Positions 10,072 through 19,655 of a DNA stretch of 64,000 bases are shown in pieces (positions within the stretch are counted from its first letter, which is position 1; each line of letters opens with the position of its first letter). The position numbers and the translations under genes are program-made. This DNA is from Agromyces bauzanensis. GTDB taxonomy: Bacteria > Actinomycetota > Actinomycetes > Actinomycetales > Microbacteriaceae. The DNA lies in assembly GCF_014645655.1 (NCBI RefSeq), contig NZ_BMMD01000001.1, forward strand, positions 370,720 to 434,719. The letters are read 5' to 3'. Below the pieces are notes generated by a model that saw nothing but the letters and a program-made list of their open reading frames with translations, made no database searches and was not told where the DNA came from.

Positions 10072-10743
10072 CTAACCGGCGTCCGGCCGATTCCCGGTGA
10101 TTGCGGTCCCGATACGCAGGTGTGTCGCGCCCTCCAGGATCGCCTCGCGAAAATCGTGGGACATCCCGATGGACAGATCGGTCGCGTCGGGGGCGATTGC
10201 GCGGATGCGCTCGGAGAGGAGCCGCACCCGTGCGAACGCGGGCCGGGCGGGTTCGCCGAGCGGCGCGACGGCCATGAGTCCGCGAAGGCGCAGCCCGGGG
10301 GTCTCGAGCACGTGCTCGACGAGGGCCTCGAGTCCATCGGGGGCGACGCCGCCCCGGCCGGGATCGTCGGTGAGGTCGACCTGCGCGAAGCAGTCGACGG
10401 ATGCCTCGTCCGAGCGGAGCGCGTCGACCAGCGACATTCGGTCGACCGAGTGGATGGCCGACGCGTAGGCGCGAACCTGGCGTGCCTTCTTGGACTGCAG
10501 CTGCCCCACGAAGTGCCAGCGCAACCCGAGGTAGGCCAGGGCTTCCGCCTTCACCTTCGCCTCCTGGTGCCGGTTCTCTCCCACATCTCGCACGCCGAGC
10601 GACGCGAGCTCCGCGATGAGCGAGACAGGCTGGAACTTCGTCACGACGATGGTCGTGATCTCGGAGAGGCCGCGGCCCGCATCGCGCGCGGCATCCGCGA
10701 CACTGCCCTGCACGGCCGCGAGCCGGTCGGCGAGGGCGCTCAC
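10072..10743 (-). CDS. YggS-family pyridoxal phosphate homeostasis protein
   Basis: PLP-binding TIM-barrel protein that keeps free pyridoxal phosphate in balance; no enzyme reaction is known. It has 223 residues. The PLP lysine is in TTIVVTKFQP near residue 36, followed by GENRHQEAKVK, WHFVGQLQSKK and the phosphate-binding end LSIGMSHDFREAILEGATHLRIGT. Start is the GTG at 10743, just after a GGGAG and 31 bases past the ftsZ stop; a longer open frame running back into ftsZ is not conserved. In many actinobacteria a laccase-domain gene (yfiH/pgeF) stands between ftsZ and this gene; here it is missing. Confidence 0.92.
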   Translation of the reverse strand: MSALADRLAAVQGSVADAARDAGRGLSEITTIVVTKFQPVSLIAELASLGVRDVGENRHQEAKVKAEALAYLGLRWHFVGQLQSKKARQVRAYASAIHSVDRMSLVDALRSDEASVDCFAQVDLTDDPGRGGVAPDGLEALVEHVLETPGLRLRGLMAVAPLGEPARPAFARVRLLSERIRAIAPDATDLSIGMSHDFREAILEGATHLRIGTAITGNRPDAG

Positions 10744-10774
10744 GGGCGCTCCCGCTCGACCGTCGCGCGTCGGC

Positions 10775-11971
10775 TCATTTGAGGAAGTCGGGGATGTCGA
10801 GGTCGTCGCCGTCGTCGTCGAAGGCCGGGTCGGACACGATCTGGTCGGCGGCGGCCGTCGGCGCCTCGCCCCAGTTCGCGGTCTCGACGAGCTCGTCGAT
10901 GTCGATCTCCCCGACGACGTCGGCCGTCTCGCCGCCGATCGCCGACGCTCCGACGCTCGCGCCGACGGTCGCGGGCACGAAGCTCGTGCGCCTGGCCTCG
11001 GCCGGCTGCGGCTTCGCGTTCGGCTCACCGCCGTCGAAGCCCGCCGCGATCACCGTGACCCGCACCTCGTCGCCGAGCGTGTCGTCGATGACGGCGCCGA
11101 AGATGATGTTGGCCTCGGGGTGCACGGCCTCCTGCACGAGCCGGGCGGCGTCGTTGATCTCGAAGATGCCGAGGTTCGAGCCGCCCTGGATCGACAGCAG
11201 CACGCCGTGCGCCCCATCGATGGAGGCCTCCAGTAGCGGACTGGCCACGGCGAGCTCGGCCGCCTTGATCGCGCGGTCGGCGCCTCGCGAGGAGCCGATG
11301 CCCATGAGGGCGGAGCCGGCGCCCTGCATGACCGACTTGACGTCGGCGAAGTCGAGGTTGATGAGGCCGGGCGTCGTGATGAGGTCGGTGATGCCCTGCA
11401 CACCGGCGAGGAGCACCTGGTCGGCCGTCGCGAACGCCTCGAGCATCGAGATGCCGCGGTCGCTGATCTCGAGCAGGCGGTCGTTCGGCACGACGATGAG
11501 GGTGTCGACCTCCTCCTTCAGCCGCGCAACGCCCTGCTCGGCCTGGGTCTGGCGGCGCTTGCCCTCGAAGCCGAAGGGCTTCGTCACGACGCCGATGGTG
11601 AGTGCGCCGATGGACTTGGCGATGCGGGCGACCACGGGGGCGCCGCCGGTTCCGGTGCCGCCGCCCTCGCCGGCCGTGACGAAGACCATGTCGGCGCCGG
11701 CCAGGGCCTCCTCGACCTCCTCGGCATGATCCTCGGCGGCGCGTCGGCCCACCTCGGGATCGGCTCCGGCGCCGAGGCCGCGCGTGAGATCCCGCCCCAC
11801 GTCGAGCTTGACGTCGGCGTCGCTCATGAGCAGCGCCTGCGCGTCGGTGTTGATGGCGATGAACTCGACTCCGCGAAGGCCGAGCTCGATCATGCGGTTG
11901 ACGGCGTTGACACCGCCGCCGCCGATGCCGACGACCTTGATGACGGCGAGGTAGTTCTGGTTTGTCGACAT
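10775..11971 (-). CDS. ftsZ: cell division GTPase FtsZ
   Basis: Tubulin-like GTPase that forms the division ring. The 398-residue protein has the GTP-binding blocks [15 protein letters not shown] (residues ~15-29), the tubulin signature [13 protein letters not shown] near 103-115, and NLDFADV for the T7 loop. The tail is acidic, with the conserved C-terminal peptide [10 protein letters not shown] that binds SepF and FtsW-type partners. Start is the ATG at 11971. The 180-base gap to ftsQ holds AT-rich sequence and a palindrome likely to be its own regulatory region, so ftsZ probably has extra promoters beyond read-through from the cluster. Confidence 0.98.
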   Translation of the reverse strand: MSTNQNYLAVIKVVGIGGGGVNAVNRMIELGLRGVEFIAINTDAQALLMSDADVKLDVGRDLTRGLGAGADPEVGRRAAEDHAEEVEEALAGADMVFVTAGEGGGTGTGGAPVVARIAKSIGALTIGVVTKPFGFEGKRRQTQAEQGVARLKEEVDTLIVVPNDRLLEISDRGISMLEAFATADQVLLAGVQGITDLITTPGLINLDFADVKSVMQGAGSALMGIGSSRGADRAIKAAELAVASPLLEASIDGAHGVLLSIQGGSNLGIFEINDAARLVQEAVHPEANIIFGAVIDDTLGDEVRVTVIAAGFDGGEPNAKPQPAEARRTSFVPATVGASVGASAIGGETADVVGEIDIDELVETANWGEAPTAAADQIVSDPAFDDDGDDLDIPDFLK

Positions 11972-11995
11972 GACCGGCCTTCCGTGCGAGCTCTG

Positions 11996-12020
11996 AACCT
12001 TGAACCTCTAGTCGAAGGTT
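11996..12020 (-). promoter_or_regulatory. palindrome upstream of ftsZ, candidate FtsR site
   Basis: Twenty-five bases before the ftsZ ATG there is a perfect inverted repeat AACCTT-N13-AAGGTT, with an additional overlapping AACCT. It sits in the most AT-rich stretch of the region (about 11996-12045), which also holds a CATACT -10-like box at 12033-12038 on the minus strand. In Corynebacterium the MerR-type regulator FtsR activates ftsZ, and an FtsR-like gene is present in this window at 44554-45246. The link between that protein and this palindrome is inference. Confidence 0.45.
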
Positions 12021-12151
12021 AAAGTTTTGCTGAGTATGCAATTCCTCTTCCGAAGGTAGGTGCCGCCCGGGCCGTGACCGTCAAGGTCGGCCCGCGTGTC
12101 GCGATCCGCCGGTCGTTTCCGCTCCGCCGGAGTGTCCGCTCCGCGGGCGGA

Positions 12152-13132
12152 TCACCTCGTGACGGCGCTCGTCGGCGCCGACACATCGTAGGTCGCGACC
12201 GCGTCGGGCGGCGCAGCGCGCATGAGCTGGGCGAGGACCGCCGCCTTCTGCGCCGAGTCCTCGGCACTCCCCCAGACCACGCTCGCGCCGCCTGCGAGCT
12301 CGAGCCGTACGTCGTCGGCGGTGGCCGCCGTCGCCCGGGTCAGTTGCGCGCGCACCTCGGCTGGAAGGCTGCGCACGACCGCGGCGACCGCACGGAACCC
12401 CTCGTCGGCCACCCCGCCGTCGACCTCGATGAGCGGCTGCCCCTCTGGGCGCTCGGCGGGGCGGTCGATGACCACCCCGGCCGCATCGACGAGCTCGAGG
12501 CCGGAGCCCGTTTCGACGACCCCGACGGGGGTGCGCTCGACGATGCGCACCACGAGCGTGCCGGGCGGGATCGTCTCGGTCGCATACGTCTCGATGAGCG
12601 GGAACTCGGAGAGCACGGCGAGCACCTCGCCCGAGTCGATGAGCGGCAACGGCGTGCCCATGACGTCGGCGAACGCCGCCTGCAGCTCGGCGGCGGGCAC
12701 GCGCTGCGAACCCTCGATGCGCACCTCGCGCAACGCCATGAGCGGCGAGTAGGCGCCGATCGCGACCACGGCGACGAGCGCGGCGATCGACCCCATCACG
12801 ACCGCCCAGGCGACGCGCCGGCGACGTGTGCGCCTGGTGAAGCGTCGTACCTCCTGCCGCTCGTAGCGCCGCCGTTCCCGCGCCGCCGCCGCGAGCGCCC
12901 GCTTCGCGGCGCGCGCGTCGCGAGGCAGGCCGTCGCGCTCTGGTTCGACCGACGTCGCGATCACCGGGATCGGCTCGGTCGCCACGCGGTCGGCCATCGC
13001 CACGATCGACGGCGATGGTTTCGCCGAGGTGCGCGGCGACGACCGCACGGTCGCCTCGGAGGCATCCGGCACGTCGGACCCCGCCCGTGACGCCCTCGGC
13101 GTCGGACGGTCGAAGCCCTGGGGCCGCTTCAC
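12152..13132 (-). CDS. ftsQ: cell division protein FtsQ
   Basis: Bitopic divisome scaffold protein. The 326 residues show a long basic cytoplasmic N-terminus of about 108 residues with a RRYERQEVRRFTRRTRRRR stretch, one transmembrane helix (AWAVVMGSIAALVAVVAIG), a POTRA domain starting ALREVRIEGSQRVPAAELQ, and the FtsQ beta domain with LIETYATETIPPGTLVVRIVERTPVG. It lies 13 bases after the murC stop. The long charged N-terminus is typical of actinobacterial FtsQ, though the exact start could be a little downstream. Confidence 0.92.
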   Translation of the reverse strand: MKRPQGFDRPTPRASRAGSDVPDASEATVRSSPRTSAKPSPSIVAMADRVATEPIPVIATSVEPERDGLPRDARAAKRALAAAARERRRYERQEVRRFTRRTRRRRVAWAVVMGSIAALVAVVAIGAYSPLMALREVRIEGSQRVPAAELQAAFADVMGTPLPLIDSGEVLAVLSEFPLIETYATETIPPGTLVVRIVERTPVGVVETGSGLELVDAAGVVIDRPAERPEGQPLIEVDGGVADEGFRAVAAVVRSLPAEVRAQLTRATAATADDVRLELAGGASVVWGSAEDSAQKAAVLAQLMRAAPPDAVATYDVSAPTSAVTR

Positions 13133-13145
13133 GCCCGGCGCATCC

Positions 13146-14549
13146 TCATCCGCGCTCCCGCTCGAGCGAGCCGATCAGCTGCGGCACGATCCGGTAGACG
13201 TCGCCGCAGCCGAGCGTCACGACGAAGTCGCCGTCGCGCGCGATGCGGGCGGTGTGGTCGGCGGCCTGCTGCCAGTCGGAGATGAACGCGACGTGCGAGG
13301 GATCGGCGAAGCGCTCGCTCACGAGCGCGCCCGTGACGCCCGGCTCGGGATCCTCGCGCGCGCCGTACACGTCGAGCACCACGGTCTCGTCGGCGTATCG
13401 CTCGAGCACCTCGGCGAATTCCTTCGCGAACAGCCGGGTGCGGCTGTACAGGTGCGGCTGGTGCACGGCGATGATGCGGCCGTCGCCCACGACCGTGCGC
13501 GCCGCTGCCAGTGCCGCCGCCACCTCGGTCGGGTGGTGCGCGTAGTCGTCGTACACGCTGACGCCGCCGACCGTGCCGTGCAGCTCGAAGCGACGGCCCG
13601 TGCCGGCGAACCGGGCGATCCCGTCCAGGGAAGCCGCAGGATCGAACCCGAGTCCCACGAGCACCGTGAACGCGCCGGCCGCGTTGATGGCGTTGTGCCG
13701 GCCGGGGATCCGGAGCGTCGCCCGGTACTCGGCGCCCTCGAAGTCGATCGCGAACGAGACGGGACCGTCGGTCTCGATGTCGTGCACCCGCACCGTGGCA
13801 TCCGCCGCCTCGCCGAACGTCATGACGCGCTGGTGCGACAGTCGGGCCGCGACCCGCTTCGCCCCGGAGTCGTCGGAGGAGATCGCGACGAACTCGCGCG
13901 CCCGGTCGGCGAAGTCGACGAACGCCTGCTCGAACGCCTCGAGCGAGCCGTAGTGGTCGAGGTGGTCGGGATCGACGTTCGTGACGAGCGCGACCGACGT
14001 GTCGTACAGCAGGAACGAGCCGTCGGACTCGTCGGCCTCGACGACGAAGAGCTCGCCACGTCCGGATGCCGCGCTGGTACCGAGCTCCTCGATGACGCCG
14101 CCGTTCACGAAGCTCGGGTCGGCGCCGAGGGCGAGCAGGCCCGTGATGATCATGCCCGTCGACGTGGTCTTGCCGTGGGCGCCCGCGATCGACACGAGCC
14201 GACGCCCCGCGATGAGCGCCGCGAGGGCCTGCGAACGGTGCAGCACCGGGAGCCCGCGCTCGAGGGCGAGCCGGTACTCGGGGTTGTCCTGCCAGAGCGC
14301 GCCCGTGACCACGACCGTGTCGACGTCGTCGCGGAGGTTCGCGGCGTCGTGCCCGATCGCGATCTCGGCTCCGAGCGCGCGCAGCGCGGCGATGTTGTCG
14401 GAGTCCCGCACGTCGGAGCCCGTGACCCGGTGCCCGTCGCCCAGGAACAGGCGGGCGATGCCGCTCATGCCCGAGCCGCCGATGCCGACGAAGTGCACGT
14501 TGCCGAGCTCGGCGGGGATCTCGGCGTTCGGGTCGGGCTTGATGGTCAC
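13146..14549 (-). CDS. murC: UDP-N-acetylmuramate--L-alanine ligase
   Basis: Adds L-Ala to UDP-MurNAc with ATP, the first stem-peptide step, in the cytoplasm. The 467-residue protein has the N-terminal UDP-binding block [18 protein letters not shown], the ATP loop [12 protein letters not shown] near residue 110, and [14 protein letters not shown] and [10 protein letters not shown] motifs. I chose the GTG at 14549 because it gives the usual VTIKPDP... start before the Rossmann motif and has GAGGAAGAAG about ten bases upstream. An in-frame ATG at 14612 with its own GGAG seven bases before it is a real alternative, giving 488 residues. Confidence 0.95.
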   Translation of the reverse strand: MTIKPDPNAEIPAELGNVHFVGIGGSGMSGIARLFLGDGHRVTGSDVRDSDNIAALRALGAEIAIGHDAANLRDDVDTVVVTGALWQDNPEYRLALERGLPVLHRSQALAALIAGRRLVSIAGAHGKTTSTGMIITGLLALGADPSFVNGGVIEELGTSAASGRGELFVVEADESDGSFLLYDTSVALVTNVDPDHLDHYGSLEAFEQAFVDFADRAREFVAISSDDSGAKRVAARLSHQRVMTFGEAADATVRVHDIETDGPVSFAIDFEGAEYRATLRIPGRHNAINAAGAFTVLVGLGFDPAASLDGIARFAGTGRRFELHGTVGGVSVYDDYAHHPTEVAAALAAARTVVGDGRIIAVHQPHLYSRTRLFAKEFAEVLERYADETVVLDVYGAREDPEPGVTGALVSERFADPSHVAFISDWQQAADHTARIARDGDFVVTLGCGDVYRIVPQLIGSLERERG

Positions 14550-14622
14550 GGTGCGGCGGCTTCTTCCTCGGGTGCGGTCGGGGCTCGGGATCGCGGATGT
14601 CGCGGCATCCACTCACTCCACG

Positions 14623-15723
14623 TTACGCGGTGTGCGCGTCGTCGCCGGCACCCCCGCCGAGTGCCGCGTCGATGAGCGCGATCATGCGGTCGGTGCCGTC
14701 GCGTCGACCCACGGATGCCGCGGCCGCGGCCATGCCCTCGACGCGGGCCTGGTCGCCGAGCAGCGGCAGCAGCTCGCCCTCGACCCACGACGGCACGAAG
14801 TCGGCATCGTCGAGGAGGATGCCGCCGCCCGCACGCACGACGTCGGCGGCATTGAAGCGCTGCTCGCCGTTGCCGACGGGGTACGGCACGTAGACGGCGG
14901 GGATGCCGAGGGCTGCGAGCTCGCTCACGGTTGCGGCACCGGCACGCGACACGGCCACGTCGGCGACCGCGAGCGCAAGGTCCATGCGGTCGGCGTACGC
15001 GATCATGCGGTAGTCGTCGATGCCCGGGTCGGCGACGTCGGCGTTGCCGCCCGCGACGTGCAGCACCTGCCACCCGGCGCCCGTGACGGCCGCGGCGCCC
15101 TCGACCATGGTGCGGTTGATGCGCCGGGCGCCGAGCGAGCCGCCCGTGACGAGGAGCACGCGGCGCGACGGGTCGAGGTCGAAGAACGCCACGGCCTCGT
15201 CGCGCAGGGCCGCCCGGTCGAGCGTCTCGATCTCACGCCGGAGCGGCATGCCCACGTACACGGCGTGCGGCAGGTTCGTGCCGCTGAAGGCGACGCCGAC
15301 CCGGGCCGCCCAGCGGGCCCCGAGCCGGTTGGCGAGCCCGGGCTTCGCGTTCGCCTCGTGGATCACGACCGGCACACGCGTACGTCGCGCCGCCAGGTAC
15401 GCCGGCGTGGAGACGTATCCGCCGAATCCGACGACCACATCGACGCGGCGGTCGCGGACGATCCGGGCGACATCGTCGACCGACCGGCGGAACCGAACGG
15501 GGAAGGCCAGTGCGGCTCGGTTCGGGCGCCGCGGGAACGGCACCTTGGCGATCGTGAGCAACTCGTAGCCTCGGGCCGGCACCAGCCGTGACTCCAGGCC
15601 CTCGGCGGTACCGAGCACGAGCACCTCGCACGAGGGGTCGCGCTCGCGGAGCCGGTCGGCGACGGCGAGCAGCGGGTTGACGTGGCCGGCGGTGCCTCCG
15701 CCGGCCAGCAGGTACGTCGTCAT
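14623..15723 (-). CDS. murG: lipid II synthase (N-acetylglucosaminyltransferase MurG)
   Basis: Transfers GlcNAc to lipid I at the inner membrane face, making lipid II. It has 366 residues. The N-terminal motif LLAGGGTAGHVNPLLAVAD (donor and lipid-I site) is intact, with VVGFGGYVSTPAYLAA, HEANAKPGLAN, TGGSLGARRIN, and the UDP-GlcNAc block AVSRAGAATVSELAALGIPAVYVPYP. Its ATG at 15721-15723 overlaps the ftsW stop (ATGA), indicating translational coupling. Longer open frames upstream belong to the other strand register of ftsW. Confidence 0.97.
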   Translation of the reverse strand: MTTYLLAGGGTAGHVNPLLAVADRLRERDPSCEVLVLGTAEGLESRLVPARGYELLTIAKVPFPRRPNRAALAFPVRFRRSVDDVARIVRDRRVDVVVGFGGYVSTPAYLAARRTRVPVVIHEANAKPGLANRLGARWAARVGVAFSGTNLPHAVYVGMPLRREIETLDRAALRDEAVAFFDLDPSRRVLLVTGGSLGARRINRTMVEGAAAVTGAGWQVLHVAGGNADVADPGIDDYRMIAYADRMDLALAVADVAVSRAGAATVSELAALGIPAVYVPYPVGNGEQRFNAADVVRAGGGILLDDADFVPSWVEGELLPLLGDQARVEGMAAAAASVGRRDGTDRMIALIDAALGGGAGDDAHTA

Positions 15724-16982
15724 CGAGCGGTCCGCCCCGACGCCCGTGCCGCGGCACGGGCCTCCGCGCGTGCGGCCGTGCGCGTCGCGGCCTCCGGATC
15801 GCGCGCGACCGACAGCACGACGCCGATCGCGAGCAGGGTGGTGAGCAGGGCCGTGCCACCCGCGGAGACGAGGGGCAGCGGCACGCCGAGGACGGGGAAG
15901 ACTCCGAGCACGACACCGATATTGACACACGCCTGGCCGACGACCCACACGAGCACGGTCGCCGTGACGGTCTTCGCGAACGGCGTGCGCGCCGCGCGCA
16001 GGACGCGCGCGAACGCCACTGCGAGCACCACGAAGAGCCCGATGACGACCACGGCGCCGATGAGCCCGAGTTCCTCGCCGATGATCGCGAAGATGAAGTC
16101 GTTGTCGGCGGCGGGCAGCCACGACCACTTCGCCGTGGAGTTGCCGAGTCCGACCCCGAAGATGCCGCCGTTCGCGAGCGCGAACCGGCCGTGCTGGATC
16201 TGCCAGCAGTCCGCCTCGTCGATCGTCGTGCAGTTCTCCTGCAGGAACGCGGTGATCCGGCGCTTCCGGCTGTCGCTCGACGCCGCGGCGATCACGAACA
16301 CCGCGAGGCCGAGGAGCACCGGCGGCAGCAGCAGCCGGATGCGCACGCCGATGAGGAACAACGCGCCCATGAGCATGGCTCCCATGATCATGACGGTGCC
16401 GAGGTCGCCGCCGAGGAGGACGAGGCCGATCGCGCCACCGCCCACCAGGAGGATGGGCAGGATGCCGTGCGTGAAGTCGCCCAGCTTCTCCTGCTTCTTC
16501 GTGACGATGAGCCCCAGCCAGATCACGAGCGCGACCTTGATGAGCTCGGACGGCTGGAACTGCACCCCGCCGATCGCGAGCCAATTCGTGTTGCCGCCGA
16601 TCGTCACGCCGAGGTCGGTCGCCACCACGAGCACCTGCAGCGAGCACGAGACGATCAGCATCGGCCACGCCACCGCCATCCACGCGCGCTCGGGCATGCG
16701 GCTCGAGATGAGCATGATCGGGATGCCGAACAACGCGTACAGCCCCTGCCGGGTCGCCTGCACGAAGAAGCCGCCGTCCTCGAGGTTCGATTCGACCGAC
16801 GACGAGGAGAGCACCATGACGAGGCCGAACACGACGAGGAAGAGCGTCGTGCCGAGCAGCAGGAAGTAGTCCTTCGACTCGACGCGGAAGACGCGCCCGA
16901 GCCGGATGCGGGCGGCGGAGACGCCCGCCGCCTCACCCTTCGGTGGTCGGGCCGTGCGGGGCGGAGTCGGCATCCGCCTCAC
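15720..16982 (-). CDS. ftsW: peptidoglycan glycosyltransferase FtsW (SEDS family)
   Basis: Polytopic septal glycan polymerase that works with FtsI. The 420 residues contain about ten transmembrane helices, with the SEDS signatures NTNWLAIGGVQFQPSELIKVALVIW, a large outer loop with SSDSRKRRITAFLQ, FALANGGIFGVGLGNSTAKW, FIFAIIGEELGLIGA and the late GVPLPLVSAGGTALL. The Ala/Arg-rich tail is unremarkable. The start codon at 16982 overlaps the end of murD by 50 bases; a second ATG at 16973 is equally possible. Confidence 0.96.
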   Translation of the reverse strand: MRRMPTPPRTARPPKGEAAGVSAARIRLGRVFRVESKDYFLLLGTTLFLVVFGLVMVLSSSSVESNLEDGGFFVQATRQGLYALFGIPIMLISSRMPERAWMAVAWPMLIVSCSLQVLVVATDLGVTIGGNTNWLAIGGVQFQPSELIKVALVIWLGLIVTKKQEKLGDFTHGILPILLVGGGAIGLVLLGGDLGTVMIMGAMLMGALFLIGVRIRLLLPPVLLGLAVFVIAAASSDSRKRRITAFLQENCTTIDEADCWQIQHGRFALANGGIFGVGLGNSTAKWSWLPAADNDFIFAIIGEELGLIGAVVVIGLFVVLAVAFARVLRAARTPFAKTVTATVLVWVVGQACVNIGVVLGVFPVLGVPLPLVSAGGTALLTTLLAIGVVLSVARDPEAATRTAARAEARAAARASGRTAR

Positions 16983-18477
16983 CTCCCAGCCTCGCCCTGA
17001 CCGCCTCGTGGAATCGCCGGCCGCGGTCGGCGTAGTCGGCGAACTGGTCCATCGACGCCGCCGCTGGCGCGAGGAGCACCGTGTCCCCCGGCTCGGCCAC
17101 GGCTGCGGCCAGCTCGACCGCCTCGGGCATCACGGTTTCAGTGTCATCCGTCACGACCTCGAACAGCGGCAGCTCGGGCGCGTGTCGCCGGAACGCCGCC
17201 GCGAGGGCGGTGCGGTCGACCCCGATCACGATCGCGGCGCGCAGCCGACCCGCGTGCGCGGCGACGAGCGCGTCGGCGTCGACCCCCTTGAGCATCCCGC
17301 CGACGATCCACACGACGCGGCCGAAGGCGCGCAGCGATGCCTCGGCCGCGTGCGGGTTGGTGGCCTTGGAATCGTCGATCCAGCGGATGCCTCCGGTCTC
17401 GGCCACGGTCTCGATGCGGTGCGCGTCAAGACGGAAGGCGCCGAGCGCGTCGTGGATGACGCCGACTGGCACGCCGTACGACCGGGCCAGCGCCGAAGCC
17501 GCGAGGATGTTCGCGACGACGTGCGGCGCCGCGAGGCCGTGCGGTTCGAGCTCGGCGACCGTGATGATCTCGAGCGCGGCAGTGTGCCGCTCGTCGAGGA
17601 AGGCGCGGTCGCACAGGATGCCCTCGACGACGCCGAAGTCGCTCGGGCCCGGCACGTCGAGGCCGAAGCCGATCGCCCGCGCACCCTCCTCGACGTCGGC
17701 CTCCTCGACCATGTGCATGGTCGCCTCGTCGGCGCGGTTGTACACGCAGGCGATCTTCGTGTTCTCGTAGACCGTCGCCTTCGCGGTGCGGTACGCCTCG
17801 GGCGAGCCGTGCCAGTCGAGGTGGTCGTCGGCGAGGTTGAGGCACACGCTCGCCCACGGGTGCAGCGCGCCGGGTCCGGTCTTCGGCAGGTGGTGCAGCT
17901 GGTAGCTCGACAGCTCCACCACGAGCACGTCGAACCCGCCGGGATCGCGCACGGCATCGAGCACGGGCAGGCCGATGTTGCCGCACGGCGCCGCGCGCAG
18001 TCCGTTGGCGGCGAGGAACGTCGCGGCCAGCTGCACGGTCGTGGTCTTGCCGTTCGTGCCGGTGACGAGGATCCACTCCGCGGCGTTCACCTTGTCGCGA
18101 ACGCGCCAGGCGAGCTCGATGTCGCCCCATACGGCGACGCCGACGGCGCCGGCCCACTCGAGCACGGGGTGGTCGGGGTGGAACCCGGGCGACGCCACGA
18201 CGATCTCGGGGGCGAACGACACGAGCTCGGCGGGTACGTCGTCGAGCGGATGCCGCAGCAGCTTCGCCCCGATGACCTCGAGGATCCGCGCCCGGTCGTC
18301 GTCCACCGACGGGGCGACCACCAGCACGTCGGCGCCGAGTTCGGTCAGCGTGTCGGCGACCGCGAAGCCCGTGACGCCGAGGCCGAGCACCGCGACCCGC
18401 AGCCCGCGCCAGTCGGCGCTCCAGCTGGTGAGCGCGTCGAGCCGGGCGCGCCTCGCCGCGGCATCCGCCTCGGTCAC
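16933..18477 (-). CDS. murD: UDP-N-acetylmuramoylalanine--D-glutamate ligase
   Basis: Adds D-Glu to UDP-MurNAc-L-Ala with ATP. The 514-residue protein is somewhat longer than the ~450 usual. It shows the N-terminal UDP-binding Rossmann block [29 protein letters not shown], the ATP loop [24 protein letters not shown], and the [25 protein letters not shown] signature. The GTG at 18475-18477 overlaps the mraY stop as GTGA. Its 3' end is embedded in the start of ftsW. Extra length lies mainly in loops between domains and at the C-terminus. Confidence 0.95.
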   Translation of the reverse strand: MTEADAAARRARLDALTSWSADWRGLRVAVLGLGVTGFAVADTLTELGADVLVVAPSVDDDRARILEVIGAKLLRHPLDDVPAELVSFAPEIVVASPGFHPDHPVLEWAGAVGVAVWGDIELAWRVRDKVNAAEWILVTGTNGKTTTVQLAATFLAANGLRAAPCGNIGLPVLDAVRDPGGFDVLVVELSSYQLHHLPKTGPGALHPWASVCLNLADDHLDWHGSPEAYRTAKATVYENTKIACVYNRADEATMHMVEEADVEEGARAIGFGLDVPGPSDFGVVEGILCDRAFLDERHTAALEIITVAELEPHGLAAPHVVANILAASALARSYGVPVGVIHDALGAFRLDAHRIETVAETGGIRWIDDSKATNPHAAEASLRAFGRVVWIVGGMLKGVDADALVAAHAGRLRAAIVIGVDRTALAAAFRRHAPELPLFEVVTDDTETVMPEAVELAAAVAEPGDTVLLAPAAASMDQFADYADRGRRFHEAVRARLGGEADADSAPHGPTTEG

Positions 18478-19571
18478 CGCTGCAGCCACTCGAAGTAGAA
18501 GCTGCCGACGGCCGCCGCGACGACGAGGCCGCCGATGATCCAGAAGCGCACGACGATCGTGACTTCGGCCCAGCCCTTCAGCTCGAAGTGATGGTGGATG
18601 GGACTCATCAGGAAGATGCGTTTGCCGCGGGTGAGCTTGAAGTAGGCGCGTTGCACGATGACCGAGCCCGTCTCGATGACGAAGAGACCGCCGGTGAGGA
18701 TGAGCAGGAGCTCCGTGTGGCTGACGATCGCCAGGGCGGCCAGGGCGCCGCCGAGGGCGAGGGAGCCTGTGTCGCCCATGTAGATGTGCGCGGGGTTCGT
18801 GTTCCACCAGAGGAAGCCGACGAGGCCGCCGACGATGGCCGTCGCCACGATCGCGAGGTCGAGCGGATCGCGCACCTCGTAGCAGCGGTATGCGTCGCTC
18901 GGGTTGAGGTTCTCGCTCGAGCAGGACTGGTTGAACTGCCAGAAGCCGATGAAGACGAACGACCCGATCGCGAGTATCGAGGCGCCGCCGGCGAGTCCGT
19001 CGAGCCCGTCGGTGACGTTCACGCCGTTGGAGGTCGCGACGGTGATGAGGCCGATCCAGATGACGTACAGGACGATGCCGACCACCGTGCCGAACACGAT
19101 GAAGTCGAGCGGCAGGTCGCGGATGAACGAGATGCTCGTGCTCGCGGGCGTCACGCTCTGCTCGTTGGGGAATTGCAGCGCGAGCAGGGCGAACGCCGTG
19201 GCCACGACGACCTGGCCCAGGACCTTCGCCCAGCCGCCGAGGCCGAGACTCTGCCGCTTGCGGGTCTTCACGAAATCGTCGATGAAGCCGACGGCGCCGA
19301 GGCCGACCATCATGAAGAGCACGAGCAGGCCCGACGCGGTCGGCGGTTCGTTGCTCAGCACCAGCGTGGCGACGAAGTAGCCGAACAGGGTCCCGAGGAT
19401 GAAGACGATGCCGCCCATGGTGGGCGTGCCGCGTTTGACGTGGTGGCTCTTCGGACCATCGTCGCGGATGAACTGGCCCCAGCCGATCCTGCGGAACAGG
19501 CGGATGAAGAGTGGGGTCAGGAAAAGCGTGAAGGCGAGCGACAACGCCCCGGCGGTCAGCAGTGCTCTCAC
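18474..19571 (-). CDS. mraY: phospho-N-acetylmuramoyl-pentapeptide transferase
   Basis: Forms lipid I by moving phospho-MurNAc-pentapeptide to undecaprenyl phosphate. A ten-helix membrane protein of 365 residues with the family motifs [38 protein letters not shown], the catalytic [11 protein letters not shown], and the C-terminal [14 protein letters not shown] prefer the GTG at 19569-19571, because GGGAGA lies nine bases before it; the ATG at 19580 would be only one base from that site. The GTG overlaps the TGA of a 21-codon frame that bridges from murF. Confidence 0.96.
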   Translation of the reverse strand: MRALLTAGALSLAFTLFLTPLFIRLFRRIGWGQFIRDDGPKSHHVKRGTPTMGGIVFILGTLFGYFVATLVLSNEPPTASGLLVLFMMVGLGAVGFIDDFVKTRKRQSLGLGGWAKVLGQVVVATAFALLALQFPNEQSVTPASTSISFIRDLPLDFIVFGTVVGIVLYVIWIGLITVATSNGVNVTDGLDGLAGGASILAIGSFVFIGFWQFNQSCSSENLNPSDAYRCYEVRDPLDLAIVATAIVGGLVGFLWWNTNPAHIYMGDTGSLALGGALAALAIVSHTELLLILTGGLFVIETGSVIVQRAYFKLTRGKRIFLMSPIHHHFELKGWAEVTIVVRFWIIGGLVVAAAVGSFYFEWLQR

Positions 19572-19655
19572 GCGAACCATTCTCCCAGTCGGTGACCGGG
19601 CAGGCCGATCATCAGTGCTGCCCCGCCGCTCATGCGAACCATTCTCCCAGTCGGT
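19567..19655 (-). repeat. direct repeat of the murF-mraY junction
   Basis: A 27-base segment occurs twice, at 19567-19593 and 19629-19655, with one mismatch (22 bases are identical without gaps). The distal copy is the last codons and stop of murF. The proximal copy carries the mraY ribosome site and start codon. The simplest reading is that murF and mraY once met directly as ...GCGTGAG with a GTGA overlap, and that a local duplication of this joint pushed them 62 bases apart. Confidence 0.85.
19568..19633 (-). CDS. 21-codon bridging frame between murF and mraY
   Basis: Within the duplicated junction lies a small open frame, ATG at 19631-19633 to TGA at 19568-19570, encoding [13 protein letters not shown] followed by HRLGEWFA. 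The start overlaps the murF stop as ATGA and the stop overlaps the mraY GTG start as GTGA, so ribosomes could pass from murF to mraY without leaving the message. Its last eight residues nearly copy the MurF C-terminus (DRLGEWFA). A protein role is doubtful; a coupling role is more likely. It is seen directly in the sequence; translation is inference. Confidence 0.4.
   Translation of the reverse strand: MSGGAALMIGLPGHRLGEWFA

Noticed and set aside
10744..10774. A laccase-domain gene (yfiH/pgeF) between ftsZ and yggS as in many actinobacteria
   Set aside because: The gap is only 31 bases; the gene is absent at this place.
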